Positions 36,010-45,417 of a stretch of 64,000 nt of DNA are shown here, one piece after another. A program made the position numbers and the translations under genes. The notes beneath the pieces are model-generated. The model saw nothing but the letters and a program-made list of their open reading frames with translations. It made no database searches and was not told the DNA's origin. Position 1 is the stretch's first letter, and each line of letters begins with the position of its first letter. The DNA is from Hyphomicrobiales bacterium (lineage in GTDB: Bacteria > Pseudomonadota > Alphaproteobacteria > Rhizobiales > Rhizobiaceae): assembly GCA_900469965.1 (NCBI GenBank), contig UBZP01000020.1, positions 124,001-188,000 of the forward strand. Direction: 5' to 3'.

Positions 36010-37314
36010 TCACTCCAGAAGCGGCGACCAGGCCGGGTCGGAGGCATAGCCGGCCGTCTGCACCTGCTGCTCGTTGTAGCCGGTGAGATCGATCGAGTAG
36101 AGCTGCGGCCCGCCGGAGCCGGCCGGCTGGCGGAAGAACATCAGGACGCGCCCGTTCGGCGCCCAGGTCGGTCCTTCGTTGTGGAAGCCGGTCGTCAGGA
36201 TGCGCTCGCCCGAGCCGTCCGGCTTCATCACGCCGATCGAGAACTTGCCGCCCGACTGCTTGGTGAACGCGATCAGGTCGCCGCGCGGCGACCACACCGG
36301 CGTCGAGTACGAGCCGTCGCCGAAGGAGATGCGGTTCTGGCCGGAGCCGTCGGCGCTCATGACATAGAGCTGCTGGCGCCCGCCGCGGTCGCTTTCGAAG
36401 ACGATCTGGCTGCCATCCGGCGAATAGGACGGGCCGGTGTCGATCGCCGCCGTCGAGGTCAGCCGCGTCGTCGTGCGCGAGCGCAGGTCCATCGTGTAGA
36501 TGTTGGCGTTGCCGTCCTGCTGCAGGCTCATGATGACCCGCTGGCCGTCGGGCGAGAACCGCGGCGCAAAGGTCATGCCGGGGAAGTTGCCGACCACCTC
36601 GCGCTGCCCGGTTTCCAGCTGCAGCAGGTAGACCCGCGGCTGCTGGCCCTCGAACGACATGTAGGTGATTTCCTGCCGGTTCGGCGAGAAGCGCGGCGTC
36701 AGCACGATCTCGTTGGAATTCGTCAGCGCCCGCGCGTTCGCGCCGTCCTGGTCCATGATGGCGAGCTGGCGCTTGCGGGCGTTCTTCGGACCGCTCTCGG
36801 CGACATAGACGACGCGGGTGTCGAAATAGCCCTTCTCACCGGTGATCCGCTCATAGATCGCGTCCGCGATGATATGGGCAACGCGGCGCCAGTTCTCCGG
36901 CTGGGTGTAGAACTGCTGGCCGGTCATCTGCTGGTTGGCGAAGGTGTCCCACAGGCGGAACTCGGCGCGCAGGCGGCCATCGCCTTCCTGCGTGACCCGG
37001 CCGGTGACCAGCGCCTGCGCGTTGATGACCTTCCAGTCCTCGAAGCGCGGCGGCTGGTCGGGATTGGAGATCTTCTCGATGAAGGCCTGCTTGTCGACCG
37101 GCGCGAACAGGCCGGACCGCTTCAGGTCGGCCGCGATGACGTCGGTGATCTTCGCGCCGAGGTCGCCGCCCGAGACGAAATCGGTCACGGCGATCGGCAG
37201 GGGCTCGACGTTGCCCTTGTTGATGTTGATCTCGACGAGCGCCCATGCCGGGGTCGCTGCGGCCGCAAGCCCGGTCAAGCCGGCTGCAGAATGAAGAAAA
37301 GTGCGTCTCAGCAT
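36010..37314 (-). CDS. tolB: Tol-Pal system translocation protein TolB
   Basis: A 434-residue periplasmic protein. Signal peptide ([24 protein letters not shown]), an N-terminal alpha/beta domain (about 25-165) and a C-terminal six-bladed beta-propeller with WD40-like PD40 repeats ([50 protein letters not shown]). TolB binds Pal and the TolA C-terminus. It follows tolA after 37 nt. Confidence 0.96.
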   Translation of the reverse strand: MLRRTFLHSAAGLTGLAAAATPAWALVEININKGNVEPLPIAVTDFVSGGDLGAKITDVIAADLKRSGLFAPVDKQAFIEKISNPDQPPRFEDWKVINAQALVTGRVTQEGDGRLRAEFRLWDTFANQQMTGQQFYTQPENWRRVAHIIADAIYERITGEKGYFDTRVVYVAESGPKNARKRQLAIMDQDGANARALTNSNEIVLTPRFSPNRQEITYMSFEGQQPRVYLLQLETGQREVVGNFPGMTFAPRFSPDGQRVIMSLQQDGNANIYTMDLRSRTTTRLTSTAAIDTGPSYSPDGSQIVFESDRGGRQQLYVMSADGSGQNRISFGDGSYSTPVWSPRGDLIAFTKQSGGKFSIGVMKPDGSGERILTTGFHNEGPTWAPNGRVLMFFRQPAGSGGPQLYSIDLTGYNEQQVQTAGYASDPAWSPLLE

Positions 37315-37351
37315 GCGATCTAGGCCTTCCTAACTGCTGTGCCTGTCGGCA

Positions 37352-38419
37352 TCACATCATCTCGCTGGGGTCGAAGTTCACGACGACTTCGCTCCAGGCA
37401 TCATACTTGTCCTTCGGCAGCTTATCGAACGGCGCCGACTTCAGGATCGCCCGGCGCGCGCCGCCGGCAAGCGCCCGGCGGGCGGCATCCGAGCCGCCTG
37501 TGGCGACCACTTCCGGCTCGCCGACGATATTGCCGTCGGGGTCGAGCTGCATCGTCACCTTGATGCGCACCTCGGTCGCATCCGCCATGCCGGGAATGAT
37601 CGACCAGTTGTTCTGGATCAGGCCGCGCAGCGCATCCATCTCGCTCATCGACAGCTTCGAGCCGCCGGTCGTCTTCTTGCCGCCGAGCGAGGCGGTCTCG
37701 GTCGAGCGCTTGGCGCCGCCGCCCTTGGCCTCGGTCTTGTTCAGGAGTGCCGCAACCTCGTCGGCGTTGAAGTCGCTCTCTTTGGCGGAAGCGGCCTGCT
37801 TCTTCTCCTGCTTCTTTTCCTCGTTCTTGCGGTCAGGCGTCTTGGCCGTCTGCGGCTGCGGCGGCTGCGGCTTGATCTCCGGCACGGGAACGTTGTCCGG
37901 CATGGCTTCCGCCTCGGCCACCTCGGCGGGAGCCTCCTCCGCGGGCTTTTCCTCCGGGGTCGCCTCGGGCGTCACTTCCTGCTTGGGCTCCGCCTCGGCG
38001 GCGACTTCCGTCGCCGGCGTTGACGCCGGTTCGCTGGGCTGCACCTGCTCCACCGGCTCTTCGGCCGGATCGGGCGTCGGCAGCGCCTTTTCCGCTTTCG
38101 GCGGGGCTGCGGCGGTCTCGGTGTTCTGCGGCTTCTCGTTCGGCGTCGGCGGCGTCTTCAGGTCGACGTCGTTGTCGCCGGAATTCTCGGCGTTCACCAC
38201 CGGGTCCTGGCGCTTGGTCGGCACCGGCGCCGACTTCTCCGCCATCGGCGCCTTCTTGTCGCCCTGCTGGATCTGGGTCAGTTCCTCGATCGGCACGATG
38301 TCGACCGGCATCGCCTCCACGTCGGCGACGTCGAAGCTCTCCGGACTGCCGATCGTCACCAGTGCCCAGGTGAGCACCAGTGCGTGCAGAGCGGCGGATG
38401 TGGCGAGGCTGGCCTTCAT
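37352..38419 (-). CDS. tolA: Cell envelope integrity protein TolA
   Basis: A 355-residue membrane protein with one N-terminal anchor (about 3-22), a long Pro/Glu/Ala-rich extended domain (about 60-230) and a C-terminal TonB-like domain (about 250-350, MSEMDALRGLIQNNWSIIPG, then VRIKVTMQLDPDGNI). It transmits energy from TolQR to TolB-Pal across the periplasm. The middle domain is proline-rich rather than the helical Ala/Lys-rich type of E. coli, as in other rhizobia. Nine nucleotides separate it from tolR. Confidence 0.93.
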   Translation of the reverse strand: MKASLATSAALHALVLTWALVTIGSPESFDVADVEAMPVDIVPIEELTQIQQGDKKAPMAEKSAPVPTKRQDPVVNAENSGDNDVDLKTPPTPNEKPQNTETAAAPPKAEKALPTPDPAEEPVEQVQPSEPASTPATEVAAEAEPKQEVTPEATPEEKPAEEAPAEVAEAEAMPDNVPVPEIKPQPPQPQTAKTPDRKNEEKKQEKKQAASAKESDFNADEVAALLNKTEAKGGGAKRSTETASLGGKKTTGGSKLSMSEMDALRGLIQNNWSIIPGMADATEVRIKVTMQLDPDGNIVGEPEVVATGGSDAARRALAGGARRAILKSAPFDKLPKDKYDAWSEVVVNFDPSEMM

Positions 38420-38427
38420 CGCTGTCT

Positions 38428-38877
38428 TCAGTTGTCCGGTTTCTGCTCGGTCACCAGGCCGATATTGGTGAAGCCTGCCGACTGGATGCGCGACATGACG
38501 TCGGCGATCACGCCATAGGGGGCCGCACCGTCACCGCGCACGAAGATCCGCTCGGTGTAGCCCGTCGTCGCGACGGCCTCGAGCTTGGCGGCGATCTCCT
38601 CGACCGGGATCGCGGTCTCCTGCAGGAACACTGCGCCGTCCGCCTTCACCGAAACGGTGATCGGCTGGGTCTCGGCATTGAGCGCCTTGGCGGACGTCTT
38701 GGGCAGGTCGAGCGGCACGCCGACCGTCATCATCGGGGCGGCCACCATGAAGATGATCAGGAGCACCAGCATGACGTCGACGAACGGCGTCACGTTGATC
38801 TCGCTCATCACCGCCTTGCGACCGCCGCGCCTGCGACGCCCGCCGCCGCCCTTGCCCCCACCGACTGACATGCCCAT
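38428..38877 (-). CDS. tolR: Tol-Pal system protein TolR (ExbD family)
   Basis: A 149-residue protein with a Gly/Arg-rich cytoplasmic N-terminus (GGKGGGGRRRRGGRKA), one membrane helix starting INVTPFVDVMLVLLIIFMV with the functional Asp, and a periplasmic dimerisation domain. With TolQ it forms the proton channel that powers Tol-Pal. It follows tolQ by 30 nt. Confidence 0.95.
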   Translation of the reverse strand: MGMSVGGGKGGGGRRRRGGRKAVMSEINVTPFVDVMLVLLIIFMVAAPMMTVGVPLDLPKTSAKALNAETQPITVSVKADGAVFLQETAIPVEEIAAKLEAVATTGYTERIFVRGDGAAPYGVIADVMSRIQSAGFTNIGLVTEQKPDN

Positions 38878-38907
38878 GGTTTCGTCTCCTGCTTGGCGAC
38901 CGCAGCG

Positions 38908-39624
38908 TTACTGCGCCGCCTGGCGCGGCTGCAGCTTCTCGTCGATCTGGCGCGAAAGAATGGCGGAGAATTCGTCGGCGAACCCCTCCATCCGTGCCGT
39001 GATCTTGCCGGCGTCGGCAGTGAACTTGTTGTAGGCGATGACGGCGGGGATGGCGGCCAGAAGGCCGATCGCCGTTGCCAGCAGCGCCTCGGCGATGCCC
39101 GGCGCCACGACGGCGAGGTTGGTCGACTTGGAGCCGGCGATCGCCTGGAACGAGGTCATGATGCCGACGACGGTGCCGAAGAGGCCGATGAACGGGCCGG
39201 CGGAGCCGATCGTCGCCAGCGAGCCGAGCCGGGCCTCCAGCGCTTCGGATTCGCGCGCCAGCGTCACGTCCATCGCCCGGTCGATGCGCATCTGCAGCCC
39301 GATCGGCGAACGCGCCCCGCGCTCGAAGCTCTTCTTCCACTCGCGCATGGCGGCGACGAACATCGCGCTCATGCCGCTGGTCTGCCGGTCGGCCAGCGTC
39401 CGGTAGAGCTCCTCGAGCGATTGCCCGGACCAGAACACCTGCTCGAAGCTGTCGAGCTGCCGCCGGGCCTTGCCGAAGGCCAGCGTCTTGTCGACGACGA
39501 TCGCCCATGTCCAGATCGACGCCGCGATCAGACCGATCATGACCAGCTTCACCACGAAGCCCGCCTGCATGAAGAGCGACCAGAGGCTCACATCGGCCGT
39601 TGCTGCCAAACCTACCTGTTCCAT
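38908..39624 (-). CDS. tolQ: Tol-Pal system protein TolQ (MotA/TolQ/ExbB family)
   Basis: A 238-residue inner-membrane protein with three helices (about 18-42, 135-160 and 170-195). Helix 2-3 signatures are LATIGSAGPFIGLFGTVVGI and GIAEALLATAIGLLAAIPAV. It forms the proton-conducting stator with TolR. The ATG at 39624 (MEQVGL) is used; the ORF extends upstream without family character. A CtrA-type box lies about 306 nt upstream, between ybgC and tolQ. Confidence 0.95.
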   Translation of the reverse strand: MEQVGLAATADVSLWSLFMQAGFVVKLVMIGLIAASIWTWAIVVDKTLAFGKARRQLDSFEQVFWSGQSLEELYRTLADRQTSGMSAMFVAAMREWKKSFERGARSPIGLQMRIDRAMDVTLARESEALEARLGSLATIGSAGPFIGLFGTVVGIMTSFQAIAGSKSTNLAVVAPGIAEALLATAIGLLAAIPAVIAYNKFTADAGKITARMEGFADEFSAILSRQIDEKLQPRQAAQ

Positions 39625-39929
39625 AGACTTCCGTCCCCGAATCCAAACACCCGGCACGGGCTTTCGGCCATCGCACCGGGTCTTCATCCCTTTGCCGGAC
39701 CGGCCTCCGGGCGCTCCCGGAAATGCCGATGCCGGCTCTTCGCAAACTTCAGGGAAACCGCGACCCGTTTTCGTCCGCAGCCGTCCCGCCTGTTCGTCAA
39801 GATGTCCGGTTGATGTTGCCGGCCGCCACGCCGATCAAACGCATTCAACTGCCTTCTTGCCGTCAATTTTGGTTAAAGGATGACGTGCAGTGCACAAAAT
39901 CCAGTGCATTCAGTAAGACAGCATTATGG

Positions 39930-39944
39930 TTAAGGGAGTATTAC
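39930..39944 (-). promoter_or_regulatory. CtrA-type box between ybgC and tolQ
   Basis: On the coding strand GTAA-TACTCCC-TTAACCAT, one mismatch from the full box, in the AT-rich 407-nt gap (39625-40031) that likely holds a tolQ promoter. A TTAACCA half-site lies at about 39865-39872. No gene is seen in the gap. Confidence 0.6.
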
Positions 39945-40031
39945 CGCGGCGGCGGAAAAGTCCCCTGCCTGCCCGCCCTGCCCCCCGGGCGAGCCTGCGG
40001 ATGGCCACCCGCGGTGGGCGCAGGCGCCGAA

Positions 40032-40490
40032 TCAGCCCGCGGCCGCCGCGCCCAGAAACTGCGCCGCCAGTCCCTCCGGCAGGCGCCGCGGCCGGCCCTT
40101 GGCATTGACCACGGCGATGACGACTTTCGCGGCGATCAGCACCTGTTCGCCGCGCCGGACCTCCTGCTGCAGCACCATCTTCGCGCCGCCGGCCTTCTCG
40201 GTGTGCGTCAGCACCGTCAGCACGTCGTCCATGCGCGCCGGCGCCTTGAAATCGATCTCCATGCGGTGGACCACGAACATCAGCCCTTCCGTGTCGCCCT
40301 CGATCGACAACGCGCCCTGCTCCACCCCGAGACAGCGCAGATAGTCCGTGCGGCCACGCTCCATGAAATGCAGGTAGCGCGCATGGTAGACGAAGCCGGA
40401 AAAGTCGGTGTCTTCGTAATAGACGCGCTGCACCAACCGGTGCCCGTCCGCCGTCAGTTCGCCCGCGAGGGCATGGTCGAGAGTGCTCAT
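40032..40490 (-). CDS. ybgC: Tol-Pal associated acyl-CoA thioesterase YbgC
   Basis: A 152-residue hot-dog-fold thioesterase: RVYYEDTDFSGFVYHARYLHFMERGRTDYLR is the 4-hydroxybenzoyl-CoA thioesterase signature with the catalytic Asp, followed by the FKAPARMDDVLTVLTHTEK core. In E. coli YbgC hydrolyses short acyl-CoA esters and opens the tol-pal cluster. Two ATG codons are adjacent (40493, 40490); the second gives MSTLDH. Divergent from sqdB by 124 nt. Confidence 0.94.
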   Translation of the reverse strand: MSTLDHALAGELTADGHRLVQRVYYEDTDFSGFVYHARYLHFMERGRTDYLRCLGVEQGALSIEGDTEGLMFVVHRMEIDFKAPARMDDVLTVLTHTEKAGGAKMVLQQEVRRGEQVLIAAKVVIAVVNAKGRPRRLPEGLAAQFLGAAAAG

Positions 40491-40614
40491 CATCAGCTTC
40501 CATGACAGGGAGAAGACAGCTCCTGTGGACGAAATATGGAGCAAAATCAAGGATTGCACTCTTGTCACATTCGGCCACTATGCCAGATTACAGGCAAACG
40601 CAAAGGAGTGTCCG

Positions 40615-41847
40615 ATGGTATCGGCTATGAAGATTGCAGTCCTGGGCGGAGATGGGTTCGTTGGCTGGCCCACCGCACTGCACCTCTCCAACGCCGGTCA
40701 CGAGGTCCATATCCTCGACAATCTCTCCCGCCGCTGGATCGACACCGAACTGGGCGTCCAGTCGCTGACGCCGATGGATTCGATCCAGGAACGCACCCGC
40801 GTCTGGCACGCCGAAACCGGCCGCCGCATCCATTTCCACCTGCTGGATCTCGCCACCGACTACGAGCGCCTGAAGAACTGGCTGCGCGAGGAGCGTCCCG
40901 ACGCCGTCATCCATTTCGCCGAGCAGCGCGCCGCCCCCTATTCGATGAAGAGCGACCGGCACAAGAACTACACGGTCACCAACAACGTCAACGCGACGCA
41001 CAACCTGCTGAACGCCCTCGTCGAGACCGGCGTCGACGCCCACCTCGTCCATCTCGGCACCATGGGCGTCTACGGCTACTCGACCGTCGGCGCGGCGATC
41101 CCGGAAGGCTATCTTCCGGTCGGCATCGAGACCATGGGCGGCGAGACGGTGAGCCAGGAGATCCTCTATCCCGCCAATCCGGGCTCGATCTACCACATGA
41201 CCAAGTGCCTGGATCAGTTGCTGTTCCAGTTCTACGCCAGGAACGACGGGCTGAGGATCACCGACCTGCACCAGGGCATCGTCTGGGGCACGCACACCCG
41301 CGAGACCCGGCTGCACCCGCAGCTCGTCAACCGCTTCGACTATGACGGCGACTACGGCACGGTTCTCAACCGCTTCCTGATCCAGGCCGCGATCGGCTAT
41401 CCGCTGACCGTGCACGGCACCGGCGGCCAGACCCGCGCCTTCATCCACATCCAGGATTCGGTGCGCTGCATCGAGATCGCGCTCGAAAATCCCCCCGCCC
41501 GCGGCGCCCGTGTCGAGATCTTCAACCAGATGACCGAGACGCACCGCGTCCGCGACCTCGCCAAGCTCGTCGCCGGGCTGACCGGCAGCGAGATCGCCTG
41601 GCTGCCGAACCCGCGCAAGGAGGCGGCCGAGAACGACCTCGTGGTGAAGAACGACAAGTTCCGCGCCCTCGGCCTCGATCCGACGACGCTTGCCGACGGC
41701 CTGCTTTCGGAAATCGTCGATGTGGCGAAGAAATTCGCCTATCGCGTCGATCGCAGCCGCGTCCCGGCCGTCTCGGCCTGGACGCGCGACATCGCCGCCA
41801 CCATCAACCACGACCCCGAGGGCCGGAGACTGAAATCGGTATCATGA
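40615..41847 (+). CDS. sqdB: UDP-sulfoquinovose synthase
   Basis: A 410-residue extended SDR enzyme that makes UDP-sulfoquinovose from UDP-glucose and sulfite. The NAD loop is VLGGDGFVGWPTALHL; the catalytic Thr and Tyr-x3-Lys lie in HLGTMGVYGYS and SIYHMTK. HFAEQRAAPYSM and WGTHTRETRLHP are SQD1/SqdB hallmarks. The ATG at 40615 follows AAAGGAGTG. It overlaps the next gene by 4 nt. Together with the two downstream genes it forms the sulfolipid (SQDG) operon, which lets the cell replace phospholipid when phosphate is scarce. Confidence 0.96.
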   Translation: MVSAMKIAVLGGDGFVGWPTALHLSNAGHEVHILDNLSRRWIDTELGVQSLTPMDSIQERTRVWHAETGRRIHFHLLDLATDYERLKNWLREERPDAVIHFAEQRAAPYSMKSDRHKNYTVTNNVNATHNLLNALVETGVDAHLVHLGTMGVYGYSTVGAAIPEGYLPVGIETMGGETVSQEILYPANPGSIYHMTKCLDQLLFQFYARNDGLRITDLHQGIVWGTHTRETRLHPQLVNRFDYDGDYGTVLNRFLIQAAIGYPLTVHGTGGQTRAFIHIQDSVRCIEIALENPPARGARVEIFNQMTETHRVRDLAKLVAGLTGSEIAWLPNPRKEAAENDLVVKNDKFRALGLDPTTLADGLLSEIVDVAKKFAYRVDRSRVPAVSAWTRDIAATINHDPEGRRLKSVS

Positions 41848-42743
41848 CGGCAAGCCCGCACGAAGAGGCAGGGATCCGCCGCAGCAGGCCGGCCGCAAGC
41901 CGCCGCGCCTATGTGACGCTGGTGACGAACGAGGACTACGCCAGGGGCGCGACCGCCCTCGTCCATTCGCTGCGCCGCAGCCGCACGCAGGCCGATCTCG
42001 TCGTCCTGCACACGCCCGCACTTTCCGAGGCCGGCCGGACCGCGCTCGCCGCGCTCGGCTGCCGGCTCGTCGAGGCCGACCTCTTGCCGATGTCGGACGG
42101 CTTCAACGCCCGCCATGCCCGCCGCGCGCTGCACGGCGCCGCCCCCTTCACCAAGGGCCGCAAGCCGGATTTCCACACCCCGCTCGACAATTTCGTCAAG
42201 CTGCGCCTGTGGCAGCTCGTCGAATACGAGGCCTGCATCTTCATCGATGCCGACGCGATCGTGCTGAAGAACATCGACCGGCTCTTCGCCTATCCCGAAT
42301 TTTCCGCCGCCCCCAACGTCTACGAGAGCCTGCGCGACTTCCAGCGGCTGAATTCCGGCGTCTTTGTCGCCCGCCCTGCGCTCGCCACCTTTGCCGCGAT
42401 GCTCGGCCGGCTGGATGCCCCCGACGCCTTCTGGCCGCGCACCGACCAGACCTTCCTGCAGAGCTTCTTCCCGGAATGGCACGGCCTTCCCGTCTACTTC
42501 AACATGCTGCAGTATGTCTGGTTCACCATGCCCGATCTTTGGGACTGGAAGAGCATCCACGTGCTCCATTATCAGTACGAGAAGCCCTGGGAAACGAACA
42601 ACCCGAAAGCGGAGGTCCTGATGCCCCTGATCACGCTGTGGCAGGCCTTCCACGACGGCGGCCCGGTCCCCGACATCGATGCGCTCGCCGGTCCGGAACG
42701 GCCCGGCGCCGCCCTGCCGCTCTCGCCCCCGGCCGGCGCATGA
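41844..42743 (+). CDS. sqdD: Glycosyltransferase family 8, SqdD-like
   Basis: A 299-residue GT-A enzyme with glycogenin-like (GT8) features: RAYVTLVTNEDYARGATALV at the start and the metal-binding DxD in CIFIDADAIVLKNID (about 130-144), then NSGVFVARP. In Rhodobacter and Sinorhizobium the gene between sqdB and sqdC is SqdD, thought to transfer sulfoquinovose to diacylglycerol. Starts overlap sqdB (ATGA) and sqdC (ATGA) by 4 nt each, indicating translational coupling. Confidence 0.88.
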   Translation: MTASPHEEAGIRRSRPAASRRAYVTLVTNEDYARGATALVHSLRRSRTQADLVVLHTPALSEAGRTALAALGCRLVEADLLPMSDGFNARHARRALHGAAPFTKGRKPDFHTPLDNFVKLRLWQLVEYEACIFIDADAIVLKNIDRLFAYPEFSAAPNVYESLRDFQRLNSGVFVARPALATFAAMLGRLDAPDAFWPRTDQTFLQSFFPEWHGLPVYFNMLQYVWFTMPDLWDWKSIHVLHYQYEKPWETNNPKAEVLMPLITLWQAFHDGGPVPDIDALAGPERPGAALPLSPPAGA

Positions 42744-43636
42744 CGCGCGTGCTCGTCTCCGGCGGCACCGGCACGGTCGGCCGCTTCATCGTCGAGCACC
42801 TTCTCGCGCACGGCTACAAGGTCACCGTCGGCGGCCGCACGCCGCCTGCACCGGACTTCTTCTCGCGCGCCGTCGCCCACGTACCGTTGCACCTCGATCC
42901 AGACCTCGACCAGATCGACGCCTTCGAGAACATCTACTACTTCGTCCATGCCGCCTTCGCCCATGTGCCCGGAAAGTACCGCGGCGGCGAAGGTGACGAT
43001 CCGGACGGCTTCCGCCGCGCCAACCTGAACGGCTCGGTCCGCCTGTTCGAGGCGGCGCGGGACGCCGGCGTCCGCCGCTGCGTCTTCCTCTCCAGCCGCG
43101 CCGTCTACGGCCCGCAGCCGCCCGGCACCGTCCTGACCGAGGACCTGCCGGCCAGGCCCGACACGCTCTACGGACGGGTCAAGCTCGACACCGAGCGCAG
43201 CCTGCAGGCGCTCTGCGCACACAACTTCACCACCGCCAGCCTGCGCGTCACCGGCGTCTACGGCGAGGCCGGTCCAGGGCGGGATCACAAGTGGCGCGGA
43301 CTGGTCGCGGACTATCTGGCCGGCCGGCCGGCCGCCCCGCGCGCGGGCACGGAAGTGCATGGCGACGACGTCGCCGCGGCCGTCCGCCTGATGCTCGAGA
43401 CCGACCCGATGCGCATCAACGGCGAGGTGTTCAACGTCTCCGACGTGCTGGTCGATACCCGCGCGCTGCTTTCGATCGTGCAGCAGGCCACCGGCTGTCC
43501 CCAGCCGCTGCCGGCAAAGGCCGACGTCGACGCCTTCTGTCCGATGGCGACGGAGCGGCTCCGCATGCTCGGCTGGCAGCCTGGCGGCATGCCGCGCCTC
43601 CAGGCGACGCTCGAGGCCCTGTCGCGGACGCAGTGA
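42740..43636 (+). CDS. sqdC: NAD-dependent epimerase/dehydratase, SqdC-like
   Basis: A 298-residue extended SDR protein. The NAD loop is VLVSGGTGTVGRFIVEHLL, the active site lies in VFLSSRAVYGPQPPG and DTLYGRVKLDTE (YxxxK). It is the third gene of the sqdBDC order. SqdC is needed for normal sulfolipid synthesis in Rhodobacter; its reaction is not settled. It is convergent with ruvB, with 6 nt between the stops. Confidence 0.85.
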   Translation: MTRVLVSGGTGTVGRFIVEHLLAHGYKVTVGGRTPPAPDFFSRAVAHVPLHLDPDLDQIDAFENIYYFVHAAFAHVPGKYRGGEGDDPDGFRRANLNGSVRLFEAARDAGVRRCVFLSSRAVYGPQPPGTVLTEDLPARPDTLYGRVKLDTERSLQALCAHNFTTASLRVTGVYGEAGPGRDHKWRGLVADYLAGRPAAPRAGTEVHGDDVAAAVRLMLETDPMRINGEVFNVSDVLVDTRALLSIVQQATGCPQPLPAKADVDAFCPMATERLRMLGWQPGGMPRLQATLEALSRTQ

Positions 43637-43642
43637 CGACGC

Positions 43643-44683
43643 CTACTCGTCTTCGGAAAACAGCCGGAACTGCGAGGCTTCCAGGTCCTTCGGCGGCTGC
43701 AGGCCGAGGTGCTTCCAGGCATTCGCGGTCAAGACGCGCCCGCGCGGCGTGCGCTGGATGAAGCCCTGCTGGATCATGTAGGGTTCGATGATGTCCTCGA
43801 TCGCATCGCGCGGCTCGGAGAGCCCGGCGGCGATCGTCTCGATCCCCACCGGCCCGCCGCCGAAATTGTGCGCGATCATCGAAAGATAGCGCCGGTCGAG
43901 CTGGTCCAGCCCCATATTGTCGACCAGGAGCCGCGTCAGCGCCTCGTCGGCGATGTCGCTGGTGACGGCGTCGGCGCGGGCGACTTCGGCGAAATCGCGC
44001 ACCCGCCGCAACAGCCGCCCGGCGATGCGCGGCGTCCCCCGCGCCCGGCGCGCGATCTCGCGGGCGCCGTCGTCGGTCATGCCGAGCCCCATCAGCCTGG
44101 CGCCGCGGCGCACGATCGACTCCAGCTCCTCCACCGTATAGAAATTCAGCCGCACCGGAATACCGAAGCGGTCGCGCAGCGGCGTCGTGAGCAGGCCGAG
44201 CCGGGTGGTGGCGGCGACGAGGGTGAACTTCGACAGGTCGATCTTCACCGACCGCGCCGCCGGGCCCTCGCCGATGATCAGGTCGAGCTGGAAATCCTCC
44301 ATCGCCGGATAGAGGATTTCCTCCACCGCCGGATTGAGCCGGTGGATCTCGTCGATGAACAGGACGTCGCGCTCCTCCAGGTTGGTGAGAAGGGCGGCGA
44401 GATCGCCCGCCTTGGCGATCACCGGGCCGGAGGTCGAGCGGAAGTTGACGCCCAGTTCCTTCGCCATGATCTGCGCCAGCGTCGTCTTGCCGAGCCCGGG
44501 CGGGCCGACGAACAGCACGTGGTCCAGCGCTTCGCCGCGGTTCTTCGCCGCCTCGATGAAGATCTTCAGGTTGGCGCGCGCCTCCGCCTGGCCGGTGAAG
44601 TCGTCCAGCGTCTGCGGGCGCAGCGTCGCATCCACGTCCTCGCCGCGCTTGTCGGGGGTGATCAGTCGGGCGGCATCGGTCAT
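43643..44683 (-). CDS. ruvB: Holliday junction branch migration DNA helicase RuvB
   Basis: A 346-residue hexameric AAA+ motor for branch migration with RuvA. Walker A is [15 protein letters not shown], Walker [12 protein letters not shown]; sensor motifs [18 protein letters not shown] and the arginine-finger region follow. The C-terminal winged helix contains [18 protein letters not shown]. Its ATG overlaps the vapC stop (ATGA), so its translation may depend on vapC being translated. Normal family length. Confidence 0.97.
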   Translation of the reverse strand: MTDAARLITPDKRGEDVDATLRPQTLDDFTGQAEARANLKIFIEAAKNRGEALDHVLFVGPPGLGKTTLAQIMAKELGVNFRSTSGPVIAKAGDLAALLTNLEERDVLFIDEIHRLNPAVEEILYPAMEDFQLDLIIGEGPAARSVKIDLSKFTLVAATTRLGLLTTPLRDRFGIPVRLNFYTVEELESIVRRGARLMGLGMTDDGAREIARRARGTPRIAGRLLRRVRDFAEVARADAVTSDIADEALTRLLVDNMGLDQLDRRYLSMIAHNFGGGPVGIETIAAGLSEPRDAIEDIIEPYMIQQGFIQRTPRGRVLTANAWKHLGLQPPKDLEASQFRLFSEDE

Positions 44684-45078
44684 GACAGAAGTTCCATTCC
44701 GGGGATCGCCCTTGCTGCCTTGCGATCAAAAGTTACCACTCTGCTGCAGCCTGCTTTGAGCGCCGCCCATGCGACGAGACAGTCCGCAAGATCGGAAATC
44801 GTCGCGTCCGGCTCCAGGAGCGCAACCTCCAGTTCCTCGGCAAACTCGATGACCGCCTCTACGGACCCGAGCAACCGGCGCAGCATCTCGGTGATCTGCC
44901 GCTGCGAGTAACCCAGCCTTCGGCGCAGCACCCAAACCGTCTCCGCCAGCACGACCGCGCTCAGATAGACGGGGTCATCTTCGGTGCGCTCCGCCATGAA
45001 CCGTCGCGCGCTTTCATTCTGTTCCACATCGTCGTCAACAAGAAAACGCAGCAGCACGTTAGTGTCGATGCCGATCAT
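44680..45078 (-). CDS. vapC: PIN-domain toxin, VapC-like
   Basis: A 132-residue PIN ribonuclease. Acidic active-site residues are visible as D5 ([12 protein letters not shown]), E in the [12 protein letters not shown] helix, D95-97 region ([11 protein letters not shown]) and D118 (VVTFDRKA). VapC toxins cleave tRNA or rRNA when free of VapB. Its start overlaps the vapB stop by 4 nt, and its stop overlaps the ruvB start by 4 nt. All key residues seem present, so it is probably active. Confidence 0.9.
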   Translation of the reverse strand: MIGIDTNVLLRFLVDDDVEQNESARRFMAERTEDDPVYLSAVVLAETVWVLRRRLGYSQRQITEMLRRLLGSVEAVIEFAEELEVALLEPDATISDLADCLVAWAALKAGCSRVVTFDRKAARAIPGMELLS

Positions 45079-45362
45079 GTTGAACCTTCATGCCATTCAC
45101 GAACGATGCGCGCGTCGTCCTCCGCTACTGCATCCATGATCGCGTCGTCGATTTCGTCGATGGACAAGCTTGCGCCATTCGGCGGCTTCCCCAACGACCC
45201 GGCGAGGTCCGCCAGCCGACCATTCTTGACCCGCAGGTATACCCTGTCCCCGCTCAGGACGTAGCGGATCTTGTCGCCGGGCTTGAGGTTCAGCGCCTCG
45301 CGGATTTCGGCCGGGATCGTCGTCTGCCCCTTCGAGGTCAAGGTACTGTCGTAGACACCCAT
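45075..45362 (-). CDS. vapB: AbrB/MazE-family antitoxin, VapB-like
   Basis: A 95-residue protein. The swapped-hairpin AbrB DNA-binding domain (residues 1-47, STLTSKGQTTIPAEIREALN) is followed by an acidic helical tail that would bind the toxin. ATG 45362 follows a GTAAGGAGAG ribosome site that forms part of an inverted repeat. Immediately 5' is ruvA; the module is therefore transcribed within the ruv operon. Antitoxins of this class repress their own promoter. Confidence 0.9.
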   Translation of the reverse strand: MGVYDSTLTSKGQTTIPAEIREALNLKPGDKIRYVLSGDRVYLRVKNGRLADLAGSLGKPPNGASLSIDEIDDAIMDAVAEDDARIVREWHEGST

Positions 45363-45371
45363 GGGCGCTCT

Positions 45372-45404
45372 CCTTACTTTCGCAAGAATAGTAAGGAAGT
45401 AAGA
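45372..45404 (-). promoter_or_regulatory. Inverted repeat covering the vapB ribosome-binding site
   Basis: CCTTACT (45372-45378) and AGTAAGG (45390-45396) form a 7-bp inverted repeat with 11-nt spacing, followed by another AAGTAAG at 45398-45404. It lies between ruvA and vapB and includes the vapB ribosome site. Candidate VapBC operator, or a translational hairpin. Confidence 0.6.
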
Positions 45405-45417
45405 AGATAACAAGGAA

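Noticed and set aside
35780-36049. Possible small gene in the tolB-pal gap
   Set aside because: The gap is better explained by a terminator hairpin and CtrA-type boxes; the frames lack codon bias.
44680-45362. Possibility that vapBC is degraded
   Set aside because: Both proteins have full family length, intact key acidic residues and an intact AbrB domain, and the overlaps are in frame order.
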